A stretch of DNA of 64,000 nt from Lacrimispora algidixylanolytica (GTDB lineage: Bacteria > Bacillota > Clostridia > Lachnospirales > Lachnospiraceae). The notes under the pieces were generated by a model. It saw only the letters and a list, made by a program, of their open reading frames with translations. It was not told where the DNA came from and made no database searches. Positions within the stretch are counted from its first letter, which is position 1. Each line of letters begins with the position of its first letter. The stretch spans positions 145,796-209,795 of the forward strand of contig NZ_MCIA01000006.1 of assembly GCF_003609635.1 (NCBI RefSeq), written 5' to 3'. A program made the position numbers and the translations under genes. Below are positions 17,632-26,924 of the stretch, one piece after another.

Positions 17632-18144
17632 ATGAAACTACAATTAGTTCCACTACATGAAAAATATAAGAAGAACCTAAATGAGATGATGGATGAGTGG
17701 TGTGCCAGTGGGGAAAGAATCGTACCCAGTGCACTAACTAGATGTAATTATCATGATTTTGACCAATATAGAAATAACATAGAAAATAAAGAGAATAATG
17801 GGCCCCTGGTACCGGATACTACTTTATTTTGCTTGGACGAAGATAGAGACATATTCGTAGGAGCCGTTAATATCCGGCACTATTTAAATGATTTCTTGTT
17901 GTTAAATGGCGGACATATTGGTGATGGGGTCAGACCTTCTGAACGAAGAAAGGGCATAGCGTCTAAAATGATCGGTCTTGCACTGAAAGAATGTAAGAAA
18001 ATAGGATTAGATAAGGTTTTAATGGTATGTGATAAGGAAAATATCGGATCTGCAAAAAGCATTCAAAATAATGGTGGTATATTGGAGAACGAAATCGTTG
18101 TAGATGGAGTAGTTGAACAAAGATATTGGATCACGATTAATTAG
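17632..18144 (+). CDS. GNAT family N-acetyltransferase
   Basis: A 170-residue GNAT protein. The acetyl-CoA binding segment GGHIGDGVRPSERRKGIASKMIGLAL (about residues 93-118) holds the R/Q-x-x-G-x-G/A type loop (RRKGIA); afterwards come LMVCDKENIGSAKSIQNNGG and a terminal VVEQRYWITI, the standard closing strand. GGGGGAG lies ahead of the ATG. It sits between a chemoreceptor and a recombinase module and shows no functional link to either. The acceptor is unknown. Confidence 0.87.
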   Translation: MKLQLVPLHEKYKKNLNEMMDEWCASGERIVPSALTRCNYHDFDQYRNNIENKENNGPLVPDTTLFCLDEDRDIFVGAVNIRHYLNDFLLLNGGHIGDGVRPSERRKGIASKMIGLALKECKKIGLDKVLMVCDKENIGSAKSIQNNGGILENEIVVDGVVEQRYWITIN

Positions 18145-18614
18145 AATACTTATATCATGGTAGATGATTAAATTTGCTATATTGCTTCGCTGGATAAAAA
18201 ATATTATGCTTGTCTATGGTTTGATGCAGACTATTAAAGTCTGCGTCCATTCTTAATTCTTGTATATTCTTTGAACTTGAAATAGTGATTCTATCCAATC
18301 AAAACATTCATATCCCTTTCTTAATATATGTATGTAAAAAGGTCAGAAATCTAAAATTTATATGGTAATAAAATCAAAAAAGGAACGCAGTATACTTGAT
18401 ACTGTGCTCCTTAATAATTGCATATTTAATCCAATTTTATTATACATTATCTGTCATAATATGTCAATTTCAAAGATTAATTGACGAAACAAGAGTAAAA
18501 TCATAAATCAAATGGTAATGAATTGGATTAAAGTAAACTATTACATGATTATTGACTTATTCGCCGTCAAAGGAAACGTCATAAAATTATAACATCAGCG
18601 AAAGGAGAATTGTA
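18145..18614. other. Intergenic region before the recombinase
   Basis: 470 nt without a convincing ORF on either strand. It holds one palindromic site (18385-18407, described separately) and a very AT-rich stretch leading to the recombinase gene. No RNA gene is recognised. Confidence 0.5.
18385..18407 (-). repeat. Inverted palindromic site, left copy (recombination-site candidate)
   Basis: Left arm ACGCAGTAT, 5-nt core ACTTG, right arm ATACTGTGC. Reverse-complemented, it matches the right copy at 19799-19821 in 21 of 23 positions, including the asymmetric core. AAGGA/TCCTT extend the stem outward, and on the minus strand it is followed by a run of six T, so it could also be a terminator for that strand. 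Confidence 0.7.
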
Positions 18615-19781
18615 ATGGCACGAAGAGGAGAAAATATTTATAAGCGTAAGGATGGACGTTGGGAGGGAAGAAGTCTAAACCAAAGTGGCAAATATCATTA
18701 CTTCTATGCGAAGACATATAAGGCAGTAAAAGAGAAAATGAAAGATTTTAAAGAAGATAAAGAAAAAGTTAAATTGATTAAACATAATAATGCCTCGGAA
18801 CAATTTCTTGCCTGGCTAACGGGAGATGTTTCTTCGCGCGTAAAACCATCAACATATGAGAGCTATTACAGTTGTGTCTACAAGCATATCATCCCTTTTT
18901 TTATGAAGAGAGAACATAACTGTATCGAGAAAGATTCCGTGTCCAGCTTTGTAATACATATAAGAGAAGACGAATTAATTGCAGAAACATCAAAAAAGAA
19001 GATATTTGCTATCTTTAAAATTGCATTAAAAGAGATTTTAAAAACATCTCCTCATCTCCACGAGTTTTTGGAACTCGTGAAACTTCCCAGTACAGATTAC
19101 GGTGAGGTCCAGGTTTTTACGTCTAAAGAACAGCGAGCCATAGAACAAGGGGCATTAAAATCAAAGGATGCGTGTGCAATTGGAATCATCCTTTGCTTTT
19201 ATACCGGAATTCGACTGGGTGAACTTTGTGCGCTTAAATGGAGTGACATTGATTTTGAATCAGGAACCATGTCCATTTTACGAACGGTGTCTAGAATTAG
19301 AGTCTTTGATAGTGAAGAAAATAAGACGACCTTACATGTAGGTCTTCCAAAGAGCAGGAAATCAATAAGAAAGATCCCACTTCCTGAATTTCTTCTAAAT
19401 CTTCTAATCAATAGCAGTTTGTATAAGGGTGATAATAACAGTTTCATTTTTACAGGTAATGAAGATCCTTATAATCCCCGGAGGTTTCAAAACATGTTTA
19501 AAAGGATATTGAGGGATAACAATATTGTAGATAGAAAGTTTCATGCTATCAGGCATACCTTCGCAACACGAGCCTTGGAATTAGGGGTAGATATTAAGAC
19601 TGTGAGTGAATTACTGGGGCATTCTGGTGTATCTATTACTCTTAATGTTTATGCCCATTCGCTTATGGAACATAAAAAGGCAGCTATCAATAAATTTAAC
19701 GATTTATATTTAATGAATATCGAAAGTGCGAAATTAGCCGTCAATTATCCCGTCTTAACTACGGAAAGAGTATGTTTATAA
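18615..19781 (+). CDS. Tyrosine recombinase / integrase
   Basis: A 388-residue site-specific recombinase of the phage/Tn916 integrase type. Residues 1-50 resemble the arm-type DNA-binding domain (GENIYKRKDGRWEGR, KYHYFYAKTYKAVKEK); a SAM-like core-binding domain spans about 60-165; the catalytic domain spans 175-370. All catalytic residues are present: R in YTGIRLGELCALKW, H-x-x-R in FHAIRHTFATRALE, H in LLGHSGVSITLN and the nucleophile Tyr in VYAHS. No excisionase, relaxase or phage gene is nearby. Uniquely, it lies between two inverted copies of a 23-bp palindrome, 208 nt before and 18 nt after the gene. It lies inside a chemoreceptor cluster, suggesting insertion. Confidence 0.93.
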   Translation: MARRGENIYKRKDGRWEGRSLNQSGKYHYFYAKTYKAVKEKMKDFKEDKEKVKLIKHNNASEQFLAWLTGDVSSRVKPSTYESYYSCVYKHIIPFFMKREHNCIEKDSVSSFVIHIREDELIAETSKKKIFAIFKIALKEILKTSPHLHEFLELVKLPSTDYGEVQVFTSKEQRAIEQGALKSKDACAIGIILCFYTGIRLGELCALKWSDIDFESGTMSILRTVSRIRVFDSEENKTTLHVGLPKSRKSIRKIPLPEFLLNLLINSSLYKGDNNSFIFTGNEDPYNPRRFQNMFKRILRDNNIVDRKFHAIRHTFATRALELGVDIKTVSELLGHSGVSITLNVYAHSLMEHKKAAINKFNDLYLMNIESAKLAVNYPVLTTERVCL

Positions 19782-19798
19782 GGGGATTTACCTATTTA

Positions 19799-19821
19799 AC
19801 GCAGTATCAAGTATACTGCGT
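19799..19821 (+). repeat. Inverted palindromic site, right copy (recombination-site candidate)
   Basis: Perfect 9-bp arms ACGCAGTAT and ATACTGCGT around the 5-nt core CAAGT. The core is the reverse complement of that in the left copy, so the two sites are in inverted orientation. It lies 18 nt after the recombinase stop and is followed by CTTTCT, so it may double as its terminator. Confidence 0.72.
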
Positions 19822-19948
19822 CTTTCTGAACAGGTAAACAATATTAACATTTCTAAAAAATGGAATCAAGAGGTATTTCAACAAGAGGAAGAGGGAAGAT
19901 TAGTTTTACGTTTCTTGGATAGGCAAAAAACTAAGAGGAGAAAAAGTT

Positions 19949-22027
19949 ATGTCTGAACGTATGAAAAAAGGAAAAAATAATGCTACAAATAGTTCTTCCA
20001 ATCATAAGACAAAATCAACCGGTCTAAAAAGCTTACTGGCCAAAATTCTTATTTACATAGGTATTCCAGTAGTTTTATCTTATTGCATCGTAGGACTTAT
20101 TCTGCTGAATCTGGTGCGTGGGAACATCGAACAGCTGACCGAAGGAAATCTGGAGGCGAAATCTCAGACTGCCTCTGTAGAAATGGAACAGTTCTTTGAC
20201 CGTTTTAGAAACAGTGCAGATCAGTTATCTAAAAGTGTTCAATTACAAAAGTTCTTTGCAGACTTAAAGCCAGGTGCAAAAATCAGTGAAGGACAAGATT
20301 TTAAAGAGGTGGTTCAATCACTGAAAAACATAAGTGATACTGATAAGGATAATATCTTATCCATCTGGGTTTCTGATGTGGACAGCAGTCAGCTTGCACA
20401 GTCCAATGGCTTTGTATCAGATAGCTCCTATCAGATTTCGGAACGACCTTGGTATCAGATGTTACTTAAGGAACAGAAGACTGTAATGACAGAGCCTTAT
20501 GAGGACTTTACCTCCAAAGCCCAAATTGTAAGTATTATCGCACCGGTATATTCAGAAAATGGTGGTCAGATGGTAGGTGCGGTGGGAATTGATTTTTCAC
20601 TGGATGGATTGAAGAAGACCATTGGTGATTATCACCTTGGAACAACCGGTTTTTACATAGTTACTTCTGCGGATGGACAAATTATTTATCACCCCAAGGA
20701 AGAGATGATCAATAAAAATGTCAGTGAACAAGATATGTCTGACGGTATTAAGCAGGCATTTTTAAAATCAATAGAAGGAAAGATACAGTACACTTCTCAT
20801 GGGGTTTCTGTACATGGATATGTGAGTCGAATTGGGGATACCGGCTGGATGGTAGGAACAGGACTGCCATTAAAAGAGTTTTACAATGAATATAACAAAA
20901 TCACCACGGCAATGGCATTTATATTTATGGTGGCAGCGGCACTGGTAGTGGGAATGATATTTATCGTTTCAAAAGGAATCGTGGCACCGTTAAAGACACT
21001 TACCAATGCTGCAAACTTAATTGCAGATGGAAGACTTGATATTTCAGCAGATGTGAATTCCCGTGATGAGACGGGACAGCTTGCTCATGCGTTAAACCGA
21101 ACGGTGGTACAATTAAATGGATATATTGGATATATTCGAGAAATTACCACTGTTCTTGAAACCATGGCAGGAGGAGATATCAGAATAAACTTAAATCAAG
21201 ATTATGCAGGAGAGTTTAAGCCAATTAAGGAAGCACTTTTGCAGATATCCGATTCTCTAAATAAAACTCTGACCTCCATCCGAATTACTGCGGATCAGGT
21301 GAACACTGGGGCGGAACAGGTTTCTTCTGCAGCCCAGGCTCTTGCTTCTGGTTCTACAGAACAGGCGGCAACGGTGGAGGAATTGAGTGCCTCTATTATT
21401 AGCATTTCGACGCAAGCGGAGCAGAATGCAGAGAATGTGAGAAAAGCATCAGATTATGTTCGCCAGGCTGGAGAAGGTCTGGAAGAAAGCAATCATCATA
21501 TGGAACGTCTTAATGCAGCGATGGATGAGATTAGTGATTCATCTGCAAAGATCTCTAGCATCACAAAGGTAATTGAAGATATTGCATTCCAGACGAATAT
21601 TCTTGCATTGAATGCGGCAGTAGAAGCTGCCAGAGCAGGAGAGGCAGGAAAGGGATTTGCAGTGGTTGCAGATGAAGTTAGAAATCTTGCAGCAAAATCG
21701 GCAGAAGCAGCAAAGCAAACCTCAGAGCTTATTGGACTTTCTACGGTTACAGTAGCAGAAGGTGAGAAAATGGCTTCTGAAACTTCTAAAACACTTAAAG
21801 ATGTGGCATTAAAGTCTCAGCTTGTGGTTGAAGTTATTCGTGACATAAATAAAGCGTCTGCGGAACAGGCTGTATCCATTGGGGAGATTAATCAGGGACT
21901 TTCCCAGGTCTCAGCGGTTGTTCAAACGAACGCTGCTACCGCAGAAGAAAGTTCTGCTTCCAGTGAGGAGCTGGCGGCACAGGCGCAGTTGCTTAAAAAT
22001 GAAGTGAGCAAGTTTACGCTGTATTAA
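19949..22027 (+). CDS. Methyl-accepting chemotaxis protein (dCache, HAMP, MCP signalling)
   Basis: A 692-residue chemoreceptor with a basic N-terminus, a first membrane helix at about residues 30-55, and a dCache sensor region (about 60-310). The sensor includes the family phrase [20 protein letters not shown] and the second-lobe phrase [20 protein letters not shown] second membrane helix follows at about 325-345, then HAMP and a signalling domain with [20 protein letters not shown]. The C-terminal half closely resembles the first receptor ([29 protein letters not shown]), whereas the sensor differs, so the two probably respond to different ligands. AAGAGGAG precedes the ATG. A terminator follows. 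Confidence 0.92.
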   Translation: MSERMKKGKNNATNSSSNHKTKSTGLKSLLAKILIYIGIPVVLSYCIVGLILLNLVRGNIEQLTEGNLEAKSQTASVEMEQFFDRFRNSADQLSKSVQLQKFFADLKPGAKISEGQDFKEVVQSLKNISDTDKDNILSIWVSDVDSSQLAQSNGFVSDSSYQISERPWYQMLLKEQKTVMTEPYEDFTSKAQIVSIIAPVYSENGGQMVGAVGIDFSLDGLKKTIGDYHLGTTGFYIVTSADGQIIYHPKEEMINKNVSEQDMSDGIKQAFLKSIEGKIQYTSHGVSVHGYVSRIGDTGWMVGTGLPLKEFYNEYNKITTAMAFIFMVAAALVVGMIFIVSKGIVAPLKTLTNAANLIADGRLDISADVNSRDETGQLAHALNRTVVQLNGYIGYIREITTVLETMAGGDIRINLNQDYAGEFKPIKEALLQISDSLNKTLTSIRITADQVNTGAEQVSSAAQALASGSTEQAATVEELSASIISISTQAEQNAENVRKASDYVRQAGEGLEESNHHMERLNAAMDEISDSSAKISSITKVIEDIAFQTNILALNAAVEAARAGEAGKGFAVVADEVRNLAAKSAEAAKQTSELIGLSTVTVAEGEKMASETSKTLKDVALKSQLVVEVIRDINKASAEQAVSIGEINQGLSQVSAVVQTNAATAEESSASSEELAAQAQLLKNEVSKFTLY

Positions 22028-22083
22028 TTGATATTGTGAGTCAATAATAAGGATTCTAATTGAATAAATATATCAATAAAATG

Positions 22084-22115
22084 CCTGATCTGAATCTATC
22101 AGATCAGGTATTTTT
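22084..22115 (+). terminator. Terminator after the second chemoreceptor
   Basis: CCTGATCTGA (22084-22093) pairs perfectly with TCAGATCAGG (22099-22108), then TATTTTTA. Confidence 0.88.
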
Positions 22116-22192
22116 ACTGTTGTTTAAAGGATTTTAAATGAAATTTATTTATAAAATGATTGAGAAAAATTGTGAGAAAAAAATAGGGATAG

Positions 22193-22221
22193 TTGCCGAA
22201 TTTTACCATATATGGTATGAT
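22193..22221 (+). promoter_or_regulatory. Promoter of the third chemoreceptor
   Basis: TTGCCG (22193-22198), 17-nt spacer, TATGAT (22216-22221). It implies a leader of about 170 nt. Confidence 0.5.
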
Positions 22222-22278
22222 ATCCAAGATAAAAGTCGAAAAACATAATACATATTTTTGATCGCCAAAATATGAATA

Positions 22279-22372
22279 GTTGGTCTTTAGCGGGCTGTGA
22301 TAACAGCGTTTTGCTACTGTTAATTGAGCTTTGCCAACAATATGGAAGCATGAAAAACAGGGATGCTTTTCG
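22279..22372 (+). promoter_or_regulatory. Structured leader with terminator-like hairpin (riboswitch/attenuator candidate)
   Basis: GTTGG (22279-22283) can pair with CCAAC (22334-22338), enclosing the perfect hairpin GCTGT-GATA-ACAGC (22294-22307) and a TAGC/GCTA pairing. Directly after it, GGAAGCAT (22344-22351) pairs with ATGCTTTT (22363-22370, two G-T pairs), giving a terminator-like element 27 nt before the start codon. I do not recognise a known aptamer. Confidence 0.4.
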
Positions 22373-22396
22373 AATTATTTGAGGAGGCAAAGGAAC

Positions 22397-24340
22397 ATGA
22401 AGTATTTAAAAAACAAACTTTTACTTTTTATTTCACTATTATTAGGATCTACCGTAATATTTTTAACAGCCGTTTCTTCTATTCTTTATTACAATAGTTC
22501 CATGACAGAAGCGAAGAAGAATTCCTCCTATCTTGCAATGGCTTATCAGCAGGGAATTGACTCCGTACTGAATAACTACCGCAAGGAATTGAGCATAACT
22601 GCTTCCAAAGGATTCCTGACCGATGGTAATACATCTGTTTCCCAACAGAAGATTCTTCTTAATGAAGAGGCAGCGGCGGCTGGTTTTGACTACATCACTA
22701 TTGCAGATGCCAAGGGAACCAATGAAAATGGAGACCAGATTGCAGATCAGGAATTCTTTAAACAAGCTATAAATGGAGTTGCTTATATTTCTAATCCATT
22801 TTTAAATGCAGAGGATAAGCTTGTATTATACATTGGAGCACCCATTGGCAGTACTGGCAAGGTTTTATATGGGGTTTTGCCATATCAGACAATCAGCGAT
22901 GATTTGACAAAGATAAAAATAGGTGAGAGTGGATATGCATTTGTTGTTGACCGAAATGGAGTCACTGTAGTACATCCTAGCGCAGATAATGTAAAAAAAC
23001 CAACAAATTATATAGAACTGGCAAAACAGGATTCCTCCTATGTTCCAACCTCCAAGATTTTTCAACAGATGATGTTAGGGAAAACAGGAACAGGATTCAG
23101 CTTTTATAAAGGAGTCCGCCGTTTGGTAGGATATACCCCTTTAAGTGGTCCAGAAGGTTGGAATGTTGCTGTTACCATGCCTGTGGCTCAGATTGAAGGA
23201 GCAGTACGTGTCACCGCTGGTATGTGTGCATTAATTGGTATTTCTGTTATTTTATTGGCAATTTTAATTACCCGTTCTTTTGCCCGTAAGATTACAGGAC
23301 CCATTGTTGATGCAACCCGCAGGATTGAACAGTTAGCAGAGGGAGATTTGCTTTTAGAGGTGCCTGTAGCTAATGGAAAGGATGAGAGCGCCCGACTCCT
23401 TTTGGCACTTCAAAATACCATTTGCGGACTACGTAATTATATATCAGATATATCTAGAGTTTTAAGCAGAGTTGCATCAAAGGATTTGACAGTCAAAAGT
23501 GAAGTGGAATATAAGGGGGATTTTTTACCAATAGAGAAAGCTCTGGAGCAGATATTAGATTCTCTTAATGGTACACTATTCCATATTGCCGAATCCACAG
23601 ATCAGGTACGCTGTAGTTCTGAACAAGTGGCTTTGACTGGAAGGAATCTTGCCGAAAACTCTACAGAACAGGCAGCTACAACAGAAGTTCTTACCAACTC
23701 TTTGGAAATGGTATCCAATCATATCAAAGACAATGCACAGTATTCCCTGTCCATGAAAGACATGACGGAATCGGCTCTTTTAGAAACGCAGAGAGGCAAT
23801 GAGGAAATGGAACGCCTGTTACAATCTATGGCAAACATAGACGAGTTCTCTAAAAAGATCCAAAGCATTGTAAAGATCATTGATGACATTGCATTTCAGA
23901 CCAACATCCTCGCGTTAAATGCGGCTGTGGAAGCTGCTCGTGCCGGGGATGCGGGAAAAGGATTTTCCGTAGTGGCAGATGAAGTCCGTCAGCTTGCATC
24001 TAAGAGTGCAGATGCAGCAAAGCAGACCACCGACTTGATTCACAGCACCATAGAATCTGTGACACAGGGGAAGAAAAATACGGAGCAGACGGCAGGAGTG
24101 TTTAAAACCATAGTGGAGCAGACTGGTAATATCAACACATTAGTTGGAAAGATATCTGAATCCTTAGAGAGCCAGTCAAACAGCGTAATTGAACTGGAGG
24201 AAGGAATGCAGAGGATATCCATGGTGACTCAGGCAAACTCAGCCACGGCTGAGGAAAGTGCAGCCACCAGCGGAGATCTGCTCAATCAGATGCAGATGTT
24301 AAAGGAACTGGTGTCAGAGTTCAACATAAAAAACGTTTAA
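22397..24340 (+). CDS. Methyl-accepting chemotaxis protein (Cache, HAMP, MCP signalling)
   Basis: A 647-residue chemoreceptor. The first membrane helix is at about residues 8-30 ([19 protein letters not shown]), followed by a periplasmic-side Cache sensor (about 35-275), a second membrane helix near 280-300, HAMP, and a signalling domain with the tip [20 protein letters not shown]. It is more divergent than the other two receptors: [20 protein letters not shown] replaces their common phrase. The frame opens at 22331, but ATG 22397 has GAGGAGG upstream. The long structured leader suggests control at the RNA level. A strong terminator follows, ending the receptor cluster. Confidence 0.9.
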   Translation: MKYLKNKLLLFISLLLGSTVIFLTAVSSILYYNSSMTEAKKNSSYLAMAYQQGIDSVLNNYRKELSITASKGFLTDGNTSVSQQKILLNEEAAAAGFDYITIADAKGTNENGDQIADQEFFKQAINGVAYISNPFLNAEDKLVLYIGAPIGSTGKVLYGVLPYQTISDDLTKIKIGESGYAFVVDRNGVTVVHPSADNVKKPTNYIELAKQDSSYVPTSKIFQQMMLGKTGTGFSFYKGVRRLVGYTPLSGPEGWNVAVTMPVAQIEGAVRVTAGMCALIGISVILLAILITRSFARKITGPIVDATRRIEQLAEGDLLLEVPVANGKDESARLLLALQNTICGLRNYISDISRVLSRVASKDLTVKSEVEYKGDFLPIEKALEQILDSLNGTLFHIAESTDQVRCSSEQVALTGRNLAENSTEQAATTEVLTNSLEMVSNHIKDNAQYSLSMKDMTESALLETQRGNEEMERLLQSMANIDEFSKKIQSIVKIIDDIAFQTNILALNAAVEAARAGDAGKGFSVVADEVRQLASKSADAAKQTTDLIHSTIESVTQGKKNTEQTAGVFKTIVEQTGNINTLVGKISESLESQSNSVIELEEGMQRISMVTQANSATAEESAATSGDLLNQMQMLKELVSEFNIKNV

Positions 24341-24363
24341 TACTGATGATATAAGGAAATGGG

Positions 24364-24403
24364 ATCTCTCTGTAAGTTATGTTTGCTTACAGAGAGATTT
24401 TTG
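24364..24403 (+). terminator. Terminator after the third chemoreceptor
   Basis: ATCTCTCTGTAAG (24364-24376) pairs perfectly with CTTACAGAGAGAT (24386-24398), followed by TTTTTG. Confidence 0.92.
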
Positions 24404-24514
24404 TAGGGTCAAATCATGAGGATATGGTTCTAAAATTAGCAATCTAAAGTAATGATTTAATAAAGTAAATTTTCATTCCTCAATTCCTGTTAAAAACAAT
24501 TTGATAAAAAAATA

Positions 24515-24543
24515 TTGACAAATAGAAAAGGTCACAGTATAGT
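24515..24543 (+). promoter_or_regulatory. Promoter of the cyst(e)ine transporter operon
   Basis: TTGACA (24515-24520), 17-nt spacer, TATAGT (24538-24543). Transcription would begin about 30 nt before the Cys-rich leader ORF. Confidence 0.8.
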
Positions 24544-24580
24544 AAACATATATATATAGTATGAATAAGGAGATTAGGAT

Positions 24581-24712
24581 ATGAAGATGAGCCGCACACA
24601 GAATGAGAATCAACTTATGAAGTGTTGTTGTTGCTGTAGATGTTTCTCAAGAAAAGATACAGCTTATTTGTGCGCGTTTCTATATCTGAAATCCCCAATT
24701 TTATCTTGTTAA
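24581..24712 (+). CDS. Cys-rich leader peptide (attenuator ORF)
   Basis: A 43-codon ORF too short for ordinary gene calling. AAGGAGA lies 8-14 nt upstream. It contains eight Cys codons, including the run CCCCCRC at residues 15-21 and a Cys as its last residue (ILSC then TAA). The Cys run is encoded TGT TGT TGT TGC TGT. It lies between a strong promoter and a perfect 14-bp terminator, ahead of a cyst(e)ine importer. This is the arrangement of an amino-acid leader peptide: ribosome stalling at Cys codons under cysteine shortage would free the transcript from termination. That the peptide itself has a function is unlikely. Two similar leaders occur at 47193 and 58916. Confidence 0.8.
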   Translation: MKMSRTQNENQLMKCCCCCRCFSRKDTAYLCAFLYLKSPILSC

Positions 24713-24727
24713 AGAGAGAATGAATGG

Positions 24728-24766
24728 AAGGAAGCAGGTATGTTCGTATACCTGCTTCCTTTTTAT
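24728..24766 (+). terminator. Attenuator terminator of the cyst(e)ine transporter operon
   Basis: AAGGAAGCAGGTAT (24728-24741) pairs perfectly with ATACCTGCTTCCTT (24748-24761), then T residues. Its 5' arm segment CAGGTAT (24735-24741) can alternatively pair with ATATCTG (24682-24688) inside the leader ORF, which would form an antiterminator. Confidence 0.88.
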
Positions 24767-24827
24767 GAATCATGATCAGGGAGGATTGGTGTTATGAATC
24801 AGAGATTATGGAAAGGGGAAGAAAGAC

Positions 24828-25508
24828 ATGGATTTTGAATTTATTCGTGGGAATGTGCCGCTTTATGTGGAAGCGGCAGGGATTACACTTCGGATCTCCT
24901 TTCTTGGGATTTTGCTTTCAACGGTGATTGGACTTTTGTGCAGCCTTGTCAAGGTTTTTAAGATACCGGTTCTTGGATTTGTAGTAAATTGTTACATTGA
25001 AATTTCAAGAAATACACCACTGCTTATCCAGTTGTTCTTTTTATACTTTGGACTTCCAAAGCTTGGAATAGTTTTAAGTTCAGAAGGATGTGCCATCACT
25101 GGTCTGGCCTTTTTGGGTGGAAGCTATATGGCAGAGGCGTTCCGTACTGGAATTGAACAGGTACCTAAGATTCAGACGGAAACAGGTTTAAGTCTTGGTC
25201 TTACGAAGTGGCAGGTATTCTTACATATTATACTGCCTCAGGCGATTGCTACGTCTGTACCTGTGTTTTGTGCTAATATTATCTTTTTAATTAAGGAAAC
25301 CTCCGTATTCAGTGCGGTAGCTCTGGCGGATTTGATGTTTGTGGCAAAGGATCTGATTGGAATTTATTATAAGACAGATGAGGCTTTATTTATGCTGGTA
25401 ACTGCTTATCTCATGATTCTTCTGCCAATCTCATTACTCTGTTCTTGGGTAGAAAGGAGGGTCCGTTATGCAGAATTTGGGAATTCAAGTGCTGTTCCAG
25501 GGAAATAA
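24828..25508 (+). CDS. Amino-acid (cyst(e)ine-type) ABC transporter permease, first
   Basis: A 226-residue polar-amino-acid permease of the His/Glu/Gln/Arg type. It shows three or more membrane helices, the family phrase SRNTPLLIQLFFLYFGLP (about residues 62-79) and the coupling loop EQVPKIQTETGLSLGLTKWQ. Its start overlaps a tiny AGGAGG-preceded reading frame, and its own site is AAGGGGAAG. The end overlaps the second permease by 41 nt. It forms the import channel with that protein. Assignment to cyst(e)ine comes from the CjaA-like binding protein at 26925 and the Cys leader. Confidence 0.87.
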   Translation: MDFEFIRGNVPLYVEAAGITLRISFLGILLSTVIGLLCSLVKVFKIPVLGFVVNCYIEISRNTPLLIQLFFLYFGLPKLGIVLSSEGCAITGLAFLGGSYMAEAFRTGIEQVPKIQTETGLSLGLTKWQVFLHIILPQAIATSVPVFCANIIFLIKETSVFSAVALADLMFVAKDLIGIYYKTDEALFMLVTAYLMILLPISLLCSWVERRVRYAEFGNSSAVPGK

Positions 25509-26145
25509 CTTTTTAAGACTCTGTGGAGGGCTTTGGCAATCTCTTCAGATTGCCGTTATCTCCATGGTACTTTCCATCGTTCTTGGAATGATTCTTGGTA
25601 TTGTAATGACTAGTCCGAAAAAGCTGGTACGGTTCCTTTGTAGAATCTATCTAGAGATAGTGAGAATCATGCCACAGCTTGTGCTTTTGTTTCTGGTTTA
25701 CTTTGGAGCGGCAAAGCACTTAAATATTAACCTTCCAGGCTCCTGGGCTGCTGTCATAGTATTTACCTTTTGGGGAGCGGCAGAGATGGGAGATCTGGTA
25801 AGAAGTGCCTTACAGTCAATTCCCGTGCATCAATATCAAAGCGGTTTTGGTTTAGGTATGACAAAGCTTCAGGTTTACCGTTATGTAATCATTCCTCAGA
25901 CTGTACGAAGACTTCTTCCATCTGTGATGAACCTTTTAACGAGAATGATTAAAACCACTTCACTGGTTGTGCTCATTGGTGTCATTGAGGTAGTGAAGGT
26001 GGGAAAACAGATTATTGACTCATCCAGGTATACGGTTCCAGATGCAGCCCTTTGGGTTTACGGTGTTATTTTTATCATGTATTTTGCAATCTGTTATCCA
26101 TTTTCCAGAGCGGCAGCAATGCTAGACAAAAAAATAAAGGATTGA
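25468..26145 (+). CDS. Amino-acid (cyst(e)ine-type) ABC transporter permease, second
   Basis: A 225-residue permease paralogous to the preceding gene. The phrase [19 protein letters not shown] and the coupling loop [24 protein letters not shown] are characteristic. It begins inside the end of the first permease gene (41-nt overlap), with AAGGAGGG as its ribosome site, and is followed 4 nt later by the ATPase. Two distinct permeases imply a heterodimeric channel, as in many polar-amino-acid importers. Confidence 0.85.
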   Translation: MQNLGIQVLFQGNNFLRLCGGLWQSLQIAVISMVLSIVLGMILGIVMTSPKKLVRFLCRIYLEIVRIMPQLVLLFLVYFGAAKHLNINLPGSWAAVIVFTFWGAAEMGDLVRSALQSIPVHQYQSGFGLGMTKLQVYRYVIIPQTVRRLLPSVMNLLTRMIKTTSLVVLIGVIEVVKVGKQIIDSSRYTVPDAALWVYGVIFIMYFAICYPFSRAAAMLDKKIKD

Positions 26146-26149
26146 TCAT

Positions 26150-26902
26150 ATGAAGCAGGAAGTAATATTAACAACAAAAAATCTTAAAAAATCTTATGAT
26201 AATGAGCAGTTGGTTTTAAAAGATATGTCTTTTTCCTTAGAAAAAGGAGAAGTGGTAGTTGTCGTAGGTCCTTCCGGTTGCGGAAAGAGTACCTTTTTAC
26301 GATGTCTTAATATGCTAGAGCCAATTGATTCCGGAACTATATCATTTAAGGATCAAGTCATTGAGAGGGATAGAAAAGATGCCTACACCATCAGACAAAA
26401 GATAGGCATGGTTTTTCAAAGTTATGATCTATTCCCCCATCTGACCATCTTAGGCAATATTCTTTTGGCACCTTTAAAGGTTCAAAAGAGAGAAAAACAA
26501 GAATTGATTCAGGAAGCAGAACAGCTTTTAAAGAGAGTCGGACTTTTGGATAAAAAGGATGCTTACCCACGACAGTTATCTGGTGGGCAGAAGCAGAGGG
26601 TGGCCATTGTAAGAGCCCTTATGATGCATCCGGAGATTTTACTGCTTGATGAAATTACAGCAGCTCTCGATCCAGAGATGGTAAGAGAAGTGTTGCAGGT
26701 AGTATTAGAACTGGCAAAGGAAGGTATGACCATGGTTATCGTTACCCATGAGATGGAATTTGCCAAAGCAGTTTCAGACCGTGTCCTGTTTATGGATCAA
26801 GGTCTGGTGGTTGAAGAGGGAAAACCAGAAGATTTTTTCACCTCTCCACAGACAGAACGAGCAAAACAGTTTTTAAATACGTTTCATTACGAAGCGATAT
26901 AA
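26150..26902 (+). CDS. Amino-acid ABC transporter ATP-binding protein
   Basis: A 250-residue ABC ATPase of the GlnQ/TcyC group. Walker [10 protein letters not shown] lies at about residues 41-49; the Q-loop is [13 protein letters not shown], the signature LSGGQKQR and Walker [13 protein letters not shown], with the switch His in VTHEMEFA. All catalytic residues are present. Located between the permeases and the binding protein in the same operon, it powers import of the CjaA-like protein's ligand, most likely cysteine or cystine. Confidence 0.9.
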   Translation: MKQEVILTTKNLKKSYDNEQLVLKDMSFSLEKGEVVVVVGPSGCGKSTFLRCLNMLEPIDSGTISFKDQVIERDRKDAYTIRQKIGMVFQSYDLFPHLTILGNILLAPLKVQKREKQELIQEAEQLLKRVGLLDKKDAYPRQLSGGQKQRVAIVRALMMHPEILLLDEITAALDPEMVREVLQVVLELAKEGMTMVIVTHEMEFAKAVSDRVLFMDQGLVVEEGKPEDFFTSPQTERAKQFLNTFHYEAI

Positions 26903-26924
26903 ATAAATGAAGGAGGAAATCATT

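Noticed and set aside
18385..19821. Direct-repeat attL/attR ends of an integrated element
   Set aside because: The two sites are in inverted, not direct, orientation, and no other mobile-element genes lie between them, so excision between these sites is not expected.
24544..24827. T-box riboswitch for tRNA-Cys before the cyst(e)ine importer
   Set aside because: The region lacks the conserved T-box AGGGTGGNACCGCG-type sequence and is too short; the Cys-codon ORF plus terminator explains it better.
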